NCBI RefSeq assembly: GCF_009931695.1
Contig: NZ_CP048000.1
Span: 4,482,501-4,546,500 of the forward strand
DNA length: 64,000 nt
DNA from: Anaerocolumna sedimenticola
GTDB taxonomy: Bacteria > Bacillota > Clostridia > Lachnospirales > Lachnospiraceae
Direction: 5' to 3'
In this document: positions 1-8,650 of the stretch, piece by piece
Position numbering within the stretch: the first letter of the stretch is position 1
How the letters are laid out: each line of letters starts with the position of its first letter
Notes under the pieces: model-generated
What the model saw: only the letters and a program-made list of their open reading frames with translations
What the model was told of the DNA's origin: nothing
Databases searched by the model: none
Made by a program: the position numbers and the translations under genes

Positions 1-207
1 TACTAATTTATCCTTAGGAAAGTCCATACACAGATGCAAGGCCATGGTTAATTCCACCGTACCCAGATTAGAAGCTAAATGCCCGCCTGTCTTACTGATA
101 TTTTGCACCAGAAATTTTCTAATTTCCTCAGCCAGTTTCTTATAATCGGATGGGTTTATTTTTTTTATGTCATTTGCCTGATTTATATTATCCAAGATTC
201 GTGACAA
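1..207 (-). CDS. dxs: 1-deoxy-D-xylulose-5-phosphate synthase, N-terminal part (cut by window edge)
   Basis: Dxs joins pyruvate and glyceraldehyde 3-phosphate with thiamine diphosphate, the first step of the non-mevalonate isoprenoid pathway. Only the first 69 codons are in the window; translation on the minus strand gives the family's N-terminal signature with SKTGGHLASNLGTVELTMAL, the stretch around the thiamine-diphosphate site. I place the start at a TTG (205-207) preceded by an AAGGTG ribosome-binding site, because the only nearby ATG is in a different frame and an in-frame stop lies 33 nt upstream. It follows ispA on the same strand, as expected for an isoprenoid gene pair. The identification is firm; the TTG start is an inference. 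Confidence 0.88.
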   Translation of the reverse strand, partial: MSRILDNINQANDIKKINPSDYKKLAEEIRKFLVQNISKTGGHLASNLGTVELTMALHLCMDFPKDKLV

Positions 208-284
208 AACTTCACCTTCATTTCTGTTTATAATAAGTTATCGGAAAGTAATGAACCGATAAACGATATATTCTTCTCAAATTA

Positions 285-1262
285 CTACTTTTTACGGTTA
301 ATAAGATCTATAATTAAATCTTGTAAAAACTGATTCTCTTTCTTTAGCGTTTGAAAAGCAGAAATTCCTCTCTCTGATAATGCCGCAACTTCTTCTTTTG
401 CTTTGTTTATTCCTAATAAGGTTACATAGGTAACTTTATTATTCTTTTCATCGCTGTGAGCTGGCTTTCCCATAATCTCAGTCGTTGAAGTAACATCTAA
501 AATATCGTCCTCTATCTGAAATGCAAGGCCTATATCCGAAGCCATTTGTTCCACTGTCAGTACCTCTTTCGCATCTGCCCCTGCCAATACAGCGCCTATC
601 ATCATACTGGCTTCAATCAGAGCGCCTGTCTTTAGCCTGTACATATAGTTTAATTTATCCAGAATTGATTTATGATTCGTATGGAAGTCTGATAATGGTA
701 CCTCATTTTCATTCTTATTTAAGTGCATATTCGATTCATTTAGAGTTCCGAATCCCTCCATATCAACAACCTGTCCGCCTATCATCCCATAAATACCTGC
801 TTTTTTGGCAAGGATACTAAGTGCGGCTGCCGCACACTTTAAATTTTCATAAGAACCACCTTTTAATGCCAGACAGGCTGTTTCAAAAGCATAATTTAGT
901 AAACCATCTCCTGCTAAAATTCCCATGGCTTCACCAAATACGATATGAGTGGTTTTTCTTCCTCTGCGGTATTCATCATTATCCATTGCAGGAAGATCGT
1001 CATGTACCAGAGAATACGTATGAATCATCTCTATTGCGGCCATAAAAGGTTTTATTTCTTCTTCCTCACATCCACCGAATAAACGGTATGTTTCCAACAT
1101 TAACATGGGACGAAGCCTTTTACCTCCGGCCAGTATGCTATAGTTCATAGCTTCGTAGATACGTTTTTGGTATCCCTCTTCTTCAGGCAGATATTCCTTA
1201 ATTATTGCTTCAATATAATTAACCCTCTTATCAAGTTCTTCCCTAAAGTTCATCTGTTTCAT
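285..1262 (-). CDS. ispA: Polyprenyl (farnesyl/geranylgeranyl) diphosphate synthase
   Basis: Cytosolic enzyme that condenses isopentenyl diphosphate with allylic diphosphates to make C15-C20 isoprenoid precursors. Both aspartate-rich motifs are visible: DDLPAMDND near residue 90 and DDILD near residue 253, with the GGKRLRP substrate-binding segment near residue 46. The ATG has a good AGGGGAG site four bases upstream and overlaps the end of xseB by 20 bp, so the genes are co-translated. At 325 residues it is about 25-30 residues longer than usual because of a hydrophilic insert at about residues 175-203, between GQVVDMEG and YRLKTGALI. Product chain length cannot be told from sequence alone. 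Confidence 0.95.
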   Translation of the reverse strand: MKQMNFREELDKRVNYIEAIIKEYLPEEEGYQKRIYEAMNYSILAGGKRLRPMLMLETYRLFGGCEEEEIKPFMAAIEMIHTYSLVHDDLPAMDNDEYRRGRKTTHIVFGEAMGILAGDGLLNYAFETACLALKGGSYENLKCAAAALSILAKKAGIYGMIGGQVVDMEGFGTLNESNMHLNKNENEVPLSDFHTNHKSILDKLNYMYRLKTGALIEASMMIGAVLAGADAKEVLTVEQMASDIGLAFQIEDDILDVTSTTEIMGKPAHSDEKNNKVTYVTLLGINKAKEEVAALSERGISAFQTLKKENQFLQDLIIDLINRKK

Positions 1263-1452
1263 TTTTCTCCCCTAATATTATAAGCTTTTTTTCAACCTTA
1301 TCGATGGAATCATTACAATATTTTAGTAACTTGATACCTTCCTGATAGAGTGAAAACGAGTCTTCAAGCGTAATATCTTCCTGTTCCAGCTTACTTATAA
1401 TTTCATTTATTTCTTGAAAGGAAGCTTCCAGGGATTTTTCTTCTTTTTTCAT
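1243..1452 (-). CDS. xseB: Exodeoxyribonuclease VII small subunit
   Basis: Small subunit of exonuclease VII, which degrades single-stranded DNA; several XseB helices bind each XseA. The 69-residue protein is the normal family size and is predicted to be almost wholly helical, with the typical SLEASFQEINEIISKLE N-terminus and FSLYQEGIKLLKYC middle. It begins immediately after the xseA stop and overlaps ispA at its 3' end, so translation of xseA, xseB and ispA is likely coupled. Confidence 0.93.
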   Translation of the reverse strand: MKKEEKSLEASFQEINEIISKLEQEDITLEDSFSLYQEGIKLLKYCNDSIDKVEKKLIILGEKNETDEL

Positions 1453-2661
1453 TTAATTCCGCTCCTTTTTAATCATTTCATCAACCGTAGCCAATACATC
1501 ACCATCCGTAATACAAATGCGGATTTTTTCACCTACCGATACTTTATCAAGATGGTTCATTATCTTGTTCTCACTATTTAAAACCAAGGCAAACCCCTGA
1601 TTTAATTTCTTAAGAGGAGAAAGCCCTTCTAATTTTTCAATATATAGTTCCAGCATATGTCTTTTAAGTGTTAACTTATTTTGCAGCTGCTGCGACAATT
1701 TCTGTTCCATATCAATCAGCTGCTGCCTTTTTTGGCGGATTTGATAGATAGGACTTGCATAATCTAATTTTAAGGATAGATGTTTCAGTTCATTACGGTA
1801 AACTGCAATTTTCTTTTGTAAGCCGCTGTTCAGGGAATGATTCAGTGCCGTTATATCAAAAAGAATCGCTTTAATATCTGGTACAGCCAGCTCTGCAGCC
1901 GCGGACGGCGTCGGAGCCCGCAGATCAGAGACAAAATCAGCTATAGTCACGTCGGTTTCATGACCTACCGCTGAAATAACAGGGGTTTGACATTCATAAA
2001 TAGCTCTCGCCACAATTTCTTCATTAAAAGCCCATAAATCTTCAATGGAACCGCCCCCGCGTCCGACTATTATCGTATCCACACCCAGTTTGTCCAAAGT
2101 ACGAATCCCGGCTGCAACGGTTTGTGCCGCTCCCTCACCCTGCACCAAAGCCGGATAAAGTATTAATTGAACGTATGGATTCCGTCGTTTTGTAATATTT
2201 ATGATATCCTGAATTGCCGCTCCTGTCTTAGCTGTAACGATGCCAACCTTTTTCGGGTAGACAGGTATCTTTTTCTTGTGGTCTGCTTCAAAGAGTCCCT
2301 CTTCTTCCAATTGGTTTTTAAGCTGTTCATACTTCTGGTATAAAAGACCGGAGCCGTCAAGTATTATTTCTTTCGCATAAAGCTGATACTTTCCGTCTCT
2401 TTCATATACATTCACAGACCCAAGGGCTATAATGCTCTGTCCTTCTTTTAACTGAAATTTCAAACCATTTCTCTGCCCGGCAAACATGACACAGGCCATT
2501 TGCCCTTTATCGTCTTTCAGTGTAAAATAAATATGCCCGGAAGTATGATATTTACAATTGGATACCTCTCCTTTAATATAAATATTATTTAAAGCATAGT
2601 CCCTTATAAACATATTTTTGATATATAAATTAACCTGTGTTACGGAATAAACATTATTCAT
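1453..2661 (-). CDS. xseA: Exodeoxyribonuclease VII large subunit
   Basis: Catalytic subunit of exonuclease VII. The N-terminal OB-fold (about residues 1-100, with GEVSNCKYHTSGHIYFTLKD) binds DNA. The nuclease core follows (about residues 125-340), with the characteristic IVGRGGGSIEDLWAFNEE and AVGHETDVTIADFVSDLRAPTPSAAA stretches (quoted in part: GRGGGSIEDLW, GHETDVTIADFVSD). Length 402 residues fits Firmicute XseA. It lies between nusB and xseB in one minus-strand run. Confidence 0.96.
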   Translation of the reverse strand: MNNVYSVTQVNLYIKNMFIRDYALNNIYIKGEVSNCKYHTSGHIYFTLKDDKGQMACVMFAGQRNGLKFQLKEGQSIIALGSVNVYERDGKYQLYAKEIILDGSGLLYQKYEQLKNQLEEEGLFEADHKKKIPVYPKKVGIVTAKTGAAIQDIINITKRRNPYVQLILYPALVQGEGAAQTVAAGIRTLDKLGVDTIIVGRGGGSIEDLWAFNEEIVARAIYECQTPVISAVGHETDVTIADFVSDLRAPTPSAAAELAVPDIKAILFDITALNHSLNSGLQKKIAVYRNELKHLSLKLDYASPIYQIRQKRQQLIDMEQKLSQQLQNKLTLKRHMLELYIEKLEGLSPLKKLNQGFALVLNSENKIMNHLDKVSVGEKIRICITDGDVLATVDEMIKKERN

Positions 2662-2722
2662 GAAATCACCCTTGTTCCCATAACATATCCGAAGTAAACT
2701 TCAGATACCGCCTGATATATTG

Positions 2723-3127
2723 TTATTCATCCTTAGCGAGCTTAGCCAAAACACCATTAACAAAGGATCCGGAGGAATCTCCTCCGAAAATTTTGGCTAT
2801 TTCAACAGCTTCGTTAATAGCTACTTTAGTTGGTATATCATTGTCATATTTAATTTCATATATGGCAAGCCTCATTATGGTAAGGTCCACCTTACCCATA
2901 CGGTTTAATTTCCATCCGCTGGAAGCTTCTGCTAATATAGCATCAATTTCCGGAATTCTTTCATTTATTTTATGAAAACGCTCTTTTAAATAAAGTAAAT
3001 CCGCTTCTTTTGGTTCCTCTAAAGATTCAAAATATAAATCAATCTGTTCCTTTAATTCCGTATCTTCATGAAAATCTTTTCGGAAAAGCATTCGAAAAAG
3101 ATGTTCCCTGATTTCTCTTCTACTCAT
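2723..3127 (-). CDS. nusB: Transcription antitermination factor NusB
   Basis: NusB with NusE (S10) binds boxA RNA and supports antitermination, mainly in rRNA operons. The protein is an all-helical domain with the family's C-terminal pattern [22 protein letters not shown] longer reading frame opens at 3151, but I choose the third methionine (MSRREIREH) because family members begin there and a GGAUG site lies seven bases upstream. The region before the start holds the recurring pseudoknot/hairpin element (3143-3234), whose last stem ends 15 nt before this ATG. A terminator separates nusB from asp23, so it probably has its own promoter. Confidence 0.92.
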   Translation of the reverse strand: MSRREIREHLFRMLFRKDFHEDTELKEQIDLYFESLEEPKEADLLYLKERFHKINERIPEIDAILAEASSGWKLNRMGKVDLTIMRLAIYEIKYDNDIPTKVAINEAVEIAKIFGGDSSGSFVNGVLAKLAKDE

Positions 3128-3142
3128 AATTACATCCATTGC

Positions 3143-3234
3143 ATACCGCATGCTGTTTAGCGGTACCGCCTCATATAAAACAGGTTAAAAGAATGATTTA
3201 TGGCATCCTTTCACTTTTAATTTTCTTTCAACCT
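3143..3234 (-). ncRNA. Candidate cis-regulatory structured RNA, copy 1 (nusB leader)
   Basis: Read on the minus strand: AGGTTGAAAGAA (3234-3223) pairs with TTCTTTTAACCT (about 3193-3182); GCCATAAA just after GGAT (3208 onward) pairs imperfectly with TTTTATATGAGGC (3180-3168); then hairpin GTACCGC (3166-3160) / GCGGTAT (3149-3143). The first two stems interleave, giving pseudoknot topology. The same architecture with different stem sequences occurs at 17694-17787 and 46908-46991. Seen directly: pairing and similarity. Inferred: that it acts in RNA on translation of nusB. Confidence 0.6.
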
Positions 3235-3264
3235 TTATAAAACGAAATGGTATTAACACATAAA

Positions 3265-3294
3265 CAACCCTTAAATAGAATTATCTAAGGGTTG
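3265..3294 (-). terminator. Terminator after asp23
   Basis: A 9-bp inverted repeat (CAACCCTTA / TAAGGGTTG) lies downstream of asp23 on the minus strand and is followed by a T-rich stretch (TTTATGTG). It isolates asp23 from nusB. Confidence 0.65.
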
Positions 3295-3324
3295 CATGGG
3301 TTTAGACACTATTATTTTATTCGT

Positions 3325-3714
3325 TTATTTGTTTCTTTCTATATTAACACCTGAAATCCTGACATTAACTTCCGAAACCGTCAAACCGGTCATATTCTCA
3401 ATTGCTGATTTAACCTTTTCCTGAACCTGTCTGGAGGTATTGGGAATACTGTATCCATATTCCAATGTCAGGGATAAATCCACCGATACGGAGTCTGAGC
3501 TAACATCAATCTTAACTCCTTTGGATAAGTTTTTCATACCTAATTTGCTCACCAATTCTTTGGTGATATTAGTTGACATTGCAGCGACGCCTTCTACTTC
3601 GGTGGCAGCTAAACCGGCAATGGTAGCAACTACTTCATCAGCAATCTGCACCTCACCCACATTACTTTCAGCATGTATTTGATAAGTATTTCTATTCTCT
3701 TGCTCCTTAACCAC
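3325..3714 (-). CDS. Asp23/Gls24 family envelope stress protein
   Basis: Asp23/Gls24 (DUF322) proteins are small cytosolic or membrane-associated proteins linked to envelope homeostasis and alkaline stress; their biochemical action is not settled. The single domain spans about residues 15-125, with GEVQIADEVVATIAGLAATEVEGV at its start (only partly needed for recognition) and VSVDLSLTLEYGYSIP in the middle. The start is a GTG at 3714 with an AGGAGG site eight bases upstream. Its place between spoIIIA and nusB is the standard clostridial arrangement. Confidence 0.93.
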   Translation of the reverse strand: MVKEQENRNTYQIHAESNVGEVQIADEVVATIAGLAATEVEGVAAMSTNITKELVSKLGMKNLSKGVKIDVSSDSVSVDLSLTLEYGYSIPNTSRQVQEKVKSAIENMTGLTVSEVNVRISGVNIERNK

Positions 3715-4017
3715 TGTAATTACCTCCTAAGTTTATACACATAACAGTAACATATGTCCATAAAATGCTACTTAATGTAATTATTATATCAAACTTATTC
3801 TTAATTGCAAATCATTTATTCATATTTTTAAAATACAAGTACAGCATTGTATTAGTTTCACCTTAATATCAGTGCCAAATATTTGCTCTGGTACAAGGCT
3901 GTACTAAGAAAGCTTACCGTGTTGTCTGTTTTTAGGAACAAATTTTCTTATATTAATTTATTATGGTATACTTCACCACTTAATATTATTATTACCAGAT
4001 TTTTATACCATAATCGT
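3715..4017. other. Intergenic region between asp23 and the spoIIIA terminator
   Basis: About 300 bp of AT-rich sequence. I see no coding frame. It must contain the asp23 promoter on the minus strand, but I could not assign -35 and -10 boxes with confidence. Confidence 0.5.
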
Positions 4018-4050
4018 AAAAAAGGGCTATTGCAAAATTTGCATTAGCCC
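4018..4050 (-). terminator. Terminator of the spoIIIA operon
   Basis: Minus-strand hairpin GGGCTA...TAGCCC, with inner complementarity around TGCAAATTTTGCA, followed directly by TTTTTT. It sits 44 bp after the spoIIIAH stop, a clear intrinsic terminator for the eight-gene operon. Confidence 0.85.
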
Positions 4051-4093
4051 CTTAAATTATGCTGCTATGCTATTAACATTGATACTTTTTTTA

Positions 4094-4954
4094 TTATTCT
4101 CCAACTACTACCGGAGCTATATTAATATCTTTTGATTCAAAACCTGTTTTTCTCTTAACTATATCTTCAATTTTGGCAACATCCTGTTCGTCTAAGCTGG
4201 CTGCATTAACAACAACATCAACGAGTTTTCCTTCAATTGTAACGATAGCATCGCTAAATCCCATTGCTTCCAGAAGAGTTTCCGTTGCATTTTCTTTTTC
4301 AGAAATTGCAGTCATTTCAATAATATTATTAACTGCATCTTCTTTGGCTTTTTCAGTAAGATTTGCGCTGTCAACGATTTTCATTAATTCATCTTTATTA
4401 ACTGCCCTCATTTGCTCTCTTGCTAATTTCCTGGAAGCAAAGAAATCAGGAGTCGTAGTTGTGCTGACTAAAACTGCTTCACCAGGCGCAGTGGTTTCTT
4501 CACCTTTTTCATCAACAACAACTTCACCGTTATCGGATACATCATAAGCAGCTACTTCTTCTGAATCAGCTTTCTTGGAATCATCAGCTTTTGCTTCATC
4601 TTTCTTCTCACCATTATCTGTAGAAGCGGTTTCATCCGTGTTCTTCGCATCTTTTTTATCTTTTCCTGTATCTTCTGCTAATGTCTCTTTGCTGTCACTT
4701 TCTCCATCCGTAGTTACGTCCAAAGCGGTTTCATCCAATAAATCTTCGGTATCCTGAAGAGAAACAGTATCTCCGTCTGTAATATTGTCGCCTTCCGTTT
4801 CCGTATATGTATCATAATCCAATACCTCACCGTTGCCGACATCGGCAATTTTATCCTCGTTGTTTCTGTCAGAAAAATTCAGATACCCTGCAATTGCTAT
4901 CATAATAGCCAATGCAGTAATAATGATTTGATTTTTCTTAAATATATTTTTCAT
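4094..4954 (-). CDS. spoIIIAH: Stage III sporulation protein AH
   Basis: SpoIIIAH spans the outer forespore membrane and pairs with SpoIIQ in the channel joining mother cell and forespore. A short basic N-terminus (MKNIFKKNQ) leads into one membrane segment at about residues 10-27. A long acidic, Asp/Glu/Lys/Thr-rich linker runs to about residue 165. The C-terminal ring-building domain starts near FFASRKLAREQMRAVN and ends with the VKRKTGF pattern. The linker is longer than in Bacillus. It is the last gene of the operon, before a strong terminator. Confidence 0.94.
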   Translation of the reverse strand: MKNIFKKNQIIITALAIMIAIAGYLNFSDRNNEDKIADVGNGEVLDYDTYTETEGDNITDGDTVSLQDTEDLLDETALDVTTDGESDSKETLAEDTGKDKKDAKNTDETASTDNGEKKDEAKADDSKKADSEEVAAYDVSDNGEVVVDEKGEETTAPGEAVLVSTTTTPDFFASRKLAREQMRAVNKDELMKIVDSANLTEKAKEDAVNNIIEMTAISEKENATETLLEAMGFSDAIVTIEGKLVDVVVNAASLDEQDVAKIEDIVKRKTGFESKDINIAPVVVGE

Positions 4955-4974
4955 ACTTGCCTCCTTTAAAACAT

Positions 4975-5589
4975 TTATTTATTCATTTTCATTACTTTAA
5001 CTTTATGTGCAGGTACGTCAAATAATACCTGTGCTGCCTCCATAATTTCTGTCATAATTTTTGCATTACCTCCGCCTTCGGCTATTACCACTACACCTTC
5101 CACCTCCGGTTCTTTTTCCTGTATGACATATGGTACGCCTTCTCCGTTACCACCATTTACCAAAACAGTGGTATCTTCTTTGCTAATACTGCTGCTATCT
5201 CTGTTTCCGCCCTCCCCATCTACTTCATTCATGCTTTCTTGTGTATATGGACCATCTTTCAGTATAACTTTTTCTTTGGAACCCTTTAAAGTAATCATGA
5301 CATCTACATCCCCAATACCCTCTACTTTAGCAAGTACCTTCTTTAAACGGTTCTCTAATTCATTGATATAAGCTTCGGTTTCATCATCTGTCTCTGTATT
5401 GTCAGTATTCTCTTTCACTTTGTAATCTTGCTTTGCCGTATTATCTTTTGAGGAATTTTCTGATGAAAGCATATCAGGAAATGATAATACAAGCAGAAAT
5501 ATTCCTGCCATCAACAGTATTACGAGTCTTGCGGGACCAATTTCCTTAATACTGAGCTTTTTCTTTTCCTTTACCTTTTCTTTTTCCAT
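4975..5589 (-). CDS. spoIIIAG: Stage III sporulation protein AG
   Basis: SpoIIIAG forms a large ring of the mother cell-forespore secretion-like complex. The 204-residue protein has one membrane segment at about residues 24-42, after a basic stretch (KEKKKLSIKEIGPARL), then a ring-building domain with ENRLKKVLAKVEGIGDVDVM and the C-terminal VVIAEGGGNAKIMTEIMEA pattern. It is 20 bp upstream of spoIIIAH and 28 bp downstream of spoIIIAF. Confidence 0.94.
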   Translation of the reverse strand: MEKEKVKEKKKLSIKEIGPARLVILLMAGIFLLVLSFPDMLSSENSSKDNTAKQDYKVKENTDNTETDDETEAYINELENRLKKVLAKVEGIGDVDVMITLKGSKEKVILKDGPYTQESMNEVDGEGGNRDSSSISKEDTTVLVNGGNGEGVPYVIQEKEPEVEGVVVIAEGGGNAKIMTEIMEAAQVLFDVPAHKVKVMKMNK

Positions 5590-5617
5590 ACTTTCTCCTT
5601 AAGTATTACAGGCTCGG

Positions 5618-6244
5618 TTATTTCTCCTGTATACTAATATTTATATTATCAGGGTTCATATTATAGAAGTCCGACAACAGGTTTTTTATATTAATTTCAA
5701 TAGGTGTAAGAAGATTTTTTTCTTTATCCGTCTCGTTCTCCTTCTTTTCTCCGATTTTAATGTCTTCTATATCTACCTTGTCAATATCAACAGAACCTTC
5801 CTTGGTTTCATTCCTGATATAACCGGCCGAAATATTAAGTGACAGCAGATTACCGAAAGTACTGCTGTTTTCATCTTCATCTACTTTAACTTCAATACCG
5901 GTAAGATATAGATTCTCTCCTTCCAGTAAATTACTGACCTGTTTTCCGATCTGTTCCTTATATTCTTTTAAAATAGCAGACATCTGATTATCTTCTGCAT
6001 CCACTAATTTATCGTTCATATCCTCAGCCTCTGCCAAAAGGGAATTGGTAGTAAAATAATAATCCATGGTTTTGTCCAGCTGAAACAGTTTTAATAACGG
6101 GGAAATAACAAGAATTACCAATATAATCCCAGTGATTAAATTTACGTATTTCTTATAGGAACTCTTGCCAAGCAAGTTGGTAATAATCGTTGTCAGAACC
6201 AAGAATATTACTATATTTTTAACCCAACCATATATTTCACCCAT
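5618..6244 (-). CDS. spoIIIAF: Stage III sporulation protein AF
   Basis: Membrane component of the sporulation channel. Two membrane segments are visible at about residues 8-24 and 34-52 (including YVNLITGIILVILVISPLL), followed by a soluble ring-building domain in the remaining 150 residues. The C-terminus (LSDFYNMNPDNINISIQEK) matches the family's ending. Spacing to its neighbours is about 20-28 bp. Confidence 0.92.
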   Translation of the reverse strand: MGEIYGWVKNIVIFLVLTTIITNLLGKSSYKKYVNLITGIILVILVISPLLKLFQLDKTMDYYFTTNSLLAEAEDMNDKLVDAEDNQMSAILKEYKEQIGKQVSNLLEGENLYLTGIEVKVDEDENSSTFGNLLSLNISAGYIRNETKEGSVDIDKVDIEDIKIGEKKENETDKEKNLLTPIEINIKNLLSDFYNMNPDNINISIQEK

Positions 6245-6264
6245 ATCTTATTCCAATCATCTCC

Positions 6265-7440
6265 TTATGTCGTTGTAGCTGCAATTATTGTTATAGTTAA
6301 TAGAAATAAAACGGCACCTACCAATACGGTCTGCAGTAATAAAGCCGCTGCGTCAGCGGAGGCAGTAACACAATTTAACATACGCTTGTCCGAAATTGGC
6401 TGAACGGCTGCACTGCTTACCCGGTAAATAAGGGTAGTTATTGCCAGTTTAATAATCGGAAGAGCACAAATGATGATGATTACAACAACCCCTGCAACTC
6501 CTATGGCATTCTTTAGCAGGATACCTGCTCCAAATACGCTTTCGGTCACACTACCAAGTACATCTCCAACACCCGGTATAACACCTGCAATTTTATATAA
6601 AGCTGATTTCTTAATGTTATCTGCTACGGGTAAAATCAAACCCTGTATCGCATTGAAACCTACAACTAATCCCACCAGTGTTTTTAGCGCCCATTTGATT
6701 ACTACGGATAACAGATCTGCAAGTTTTGATAATAAATCTTCTTTGGATAGATTATTTGCCATAGATACAACCAGATAAATATTAATCATAGGAATAATTA
6801 ATTTAATTAATAATACATCCACAAAAGTGATTAAAAACAAAGTTACCTGATAATAAACCATAGAAGTTCCGGCACTTGAGACAAATGCTACCGATAAGAA
6901 ATAGGTTGGTACTAAAGCTTTCATAAAGTTTAGGACTGCCAAAATAGTATTAGATGCTAATGTTGCCGCCGAAATAAAAGAGGCCGTCAATACGGAAAAT
7001 AAAAGCAGGTATGCAACATAAAATCCGGTTTCTGCCACCTGGGTATTTTGAAAAGCATACGAAAAATTTGTAAAAACGGCAGCAATTACAGCGATGGATA
7101 TTAAGCTTGTCAAGGTGCCGATATTATCTCTGATTTCGTTTATTACGGCATTTTTAATATCGTTACCAATCTGCTGCAAAGAAAACTTCTTATTACCTGT
7201 CACAAGATCGGTTACGTATTGTTCAAAATTCATATTATCGCCCGAATCTAAAACTTCGTCAATTACACGCTGTATATCATTATAATTGAAATCTGTACCG
7301 CTGGTTTCATTGGAATCATCCACATTGATTTCATTTTCCATTGCATATACTTTTTCTTTCGTTAATAACAGGAACAAAAGAACCAGCAGAAAGATAAGTA
7401 TTTTAGTTATTTTCCGGTTTCTTTTCGTAGAAATAATCAT
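6265..7440 (-). CDS. spoIIIAE: Stage III sporulation protein AE
   Basis: Polytopic membrane protein of the SpoIIIA channel, essential for late forespore gene expression in Bacillus. It starts with a signal-like hydrophobic segment (about residues 12-32), then an extracytoplasmic region, then seven or more membrane segments from about residue 110 to the C-terminus. The GVIPGVGDVLGSVTESVFGA region is the best-conserved family signature. Size (391 residues) is normal. Confidence 0.94.
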   Translation of the reverse strand: MIISTKRNRKITKILIFLLVLLFLLLTKEKVYAMENEINVDDSNETSGTDFNYNDIQRVIDEVLDSGDNMNFEQYVTDLVTGNKKFSLQQIGNDIKNAVINEIRDNIGTLTSLISIAVIAAVFTNFSYAFQNTQVAETGFYVAYLLLFSVLTASFISAATLASNTILAVLNFMKALVPTYFLSVAFVSSAGTSMVYYQVTLFLITFVDVLLIKLIIPMINIYLVVSMANNLSKEDLLSKLADLLSVVIKWALKTLVGLVVGFNAIQGLILPVADNIKKSALYKIAGVIPGVGDVLGSVTESVFGAGILLKNAIGVAGVVVIIIICALPIIKLAITTLIYRVSSAAVQPISDKRMLNCVTASADAAALLLQTVLVGAVLFLLTITIIAATTT

Positions 7441-7461
7441 TAGGAATCCTCCTCCTATGAA

Positions 7462-7845
7462 CTATGCCGTTAAAAATTCATTAATGGTATCCAGCAAAGC
7501 CAGCAGAATTGGCATTCCAGTCGCTAATATCGTCAATTTACCTACCAGTTCAATCTGATTGGCAACTGCAGTATGTCCACAATCCTTGCAGATATTTGAA
7601 GAAAACTCAGCAATATATGTAATCCCTATAATCTTAATTAATATGGAAATATAGGTTTCATTAAGACTGATATAAGTCTGGATTTTCTTTATGGTATCAA
7701 TAATAATCTCTAATTTATTTACTCCAAGGTAAAAGATGAGAATGCATCCTACAAGGCTTATGTATACTGCATATTCTGATTTCGTACTCTTAAATTGTAT
7801 TGCCATTAAAACTACAATAATACCGATTAAGGCAATCTGTATCAT
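7462..7845 (-). CDS. spoIIIAD: Stage III sporulation protein AD
   Basis: Small integral membrane protein of the SpoIIIA complex, 127 residues with about four membrane segments. The family pattern IKIIGITYIAEFSSNICKD is present near residues 70-88, followed by GHTAVANQIELVGK. It lies 18 bp after spoIIIAC, to which it is related. Confidence 0.94.
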   Translation of the reverse strand: MIQIALIGIIVVLMAIQFKSTKSEYAVYISLVGCILIFYLGVNKLEIIIDTIKKIQTYISLNETYISILIKIIGITYIAEFSSNICKDCGHTAVANQIELVGKLTILATGMPILLALLDTINEFLTA

Positions 7846-7863
7846 ACTTATGCTCCCTTCTCC

Positions 7864-8058
7864 TTATAAGGTAAATAAATTCCTGATTATTTCAAACAGC
7901 TCGGATATGTATGGTACAATCCAAAAAAGTACCAGAATCAGCCCTGCCAATGTAGTCAAAAATGCCTGTTCTTCTCTGCCAGATTGCTTAAGTATCTGGT
8001 TAAGAACCGATACCAGTATTCCGACCGCTGCAATTCTAAATATCAGGTTGATAGTCAT
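7864..8058 (-). CDS. spoIIIAC: Stage III sporulation protein AC
   Basis: A 64-residue membrane protein with two hydrophobic segments, the normal size for SpoIIIAC. The middle GREEQAFLTTLAGLILVLFW is typical of the family. Position between spoIIIAB and spoIIIAD confirms the assignment. Confidence 0.93.
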   Translation of the reverse strand: MTINLIFRIAAVGILVSVLNQILKQSGREEQAFLTTLAGLILVLFWIVPYISELFEIIRNLFTL

Positions 8059-8094
8059 GTTATCCTCCTTGTGAATGTTTATGGCTTAAGCGCT

Positions 8095-8619
8095 TCAAAG
8101 CATTATAATCGTTATAAATATCCCTCCCAGAACACCCAGGGAATTGTATAAATAGGACTTTTGTTTTACGTTATGGGACAGTTCTTTTATTTCATCTTCT
8201 ATTTGGGATATATATAAATCTATGGTATTAATCTGCATATCCTTATCCAGATATCCGAGGTTTTCTCCAAACTGGCCAAGACCAGCCAGATCCTTCTTAC
8301 TTAGCGAGGTATTATCCAGTTCCTTTACAACCGCCTCTTTCCATATGGTACAAAATGAAACACCGCCCAGTTCATTTAGCCTGTCTGCAATTCCGGAGAG
8401 AAATGTTTTATATTTTCCCTCGTGCCGTAATGATAAGGCTTGTACTGCTTCCGGCAATGGAGTATTGGCATACCGGATATCACCCCGTAAAAGAAAGATA
8501 ATCTTCTTTAATTCGCGTAAATCCATAATCCTGTTTTTTAATTCGCTGCTGAAATATAAACCCATTCCGGCAGATGATGACAGTATTAATATACAGCCAA
8601 TCACTTTAATAATTATCAT
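8095..8619 (-). CDS. spoIIIAB: Stage III sporulation protein AB
   Basis: SpoIIIAB resembles GspF-type platform proteins of type II secretion and is thought to pair with the ATPase SpoIIIAA. The 174 residues begin with a membrane segment (about 3-22), then a helical soluble region with MDLRELKKIIFLLRGDIRY and PLPEAVQALS, and end in a second membrane segment (about 155-173). It is 31 bp after spoIIIAA. Confidence 0.93.
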   Translation of the reverse strand: MIIIKVIGCILILSSSAGMGLYFSSELKNRIMDLRELKKIIFLLRGDIRYANTPLPEAVQALSLRHEGKYKTFLSGIADRLNELGGVSFCTIWKEAVVKELDNTSLSKKDLAGLGQFGENLGYLDKDMQINTIDLYISQIEDEIKELSHNVKQKSYLYNSLGVLGGIFITIIML

Positions 8620-8650
8620 AGCTACCTCCTTTCTTATTCCTAAAGAACAC

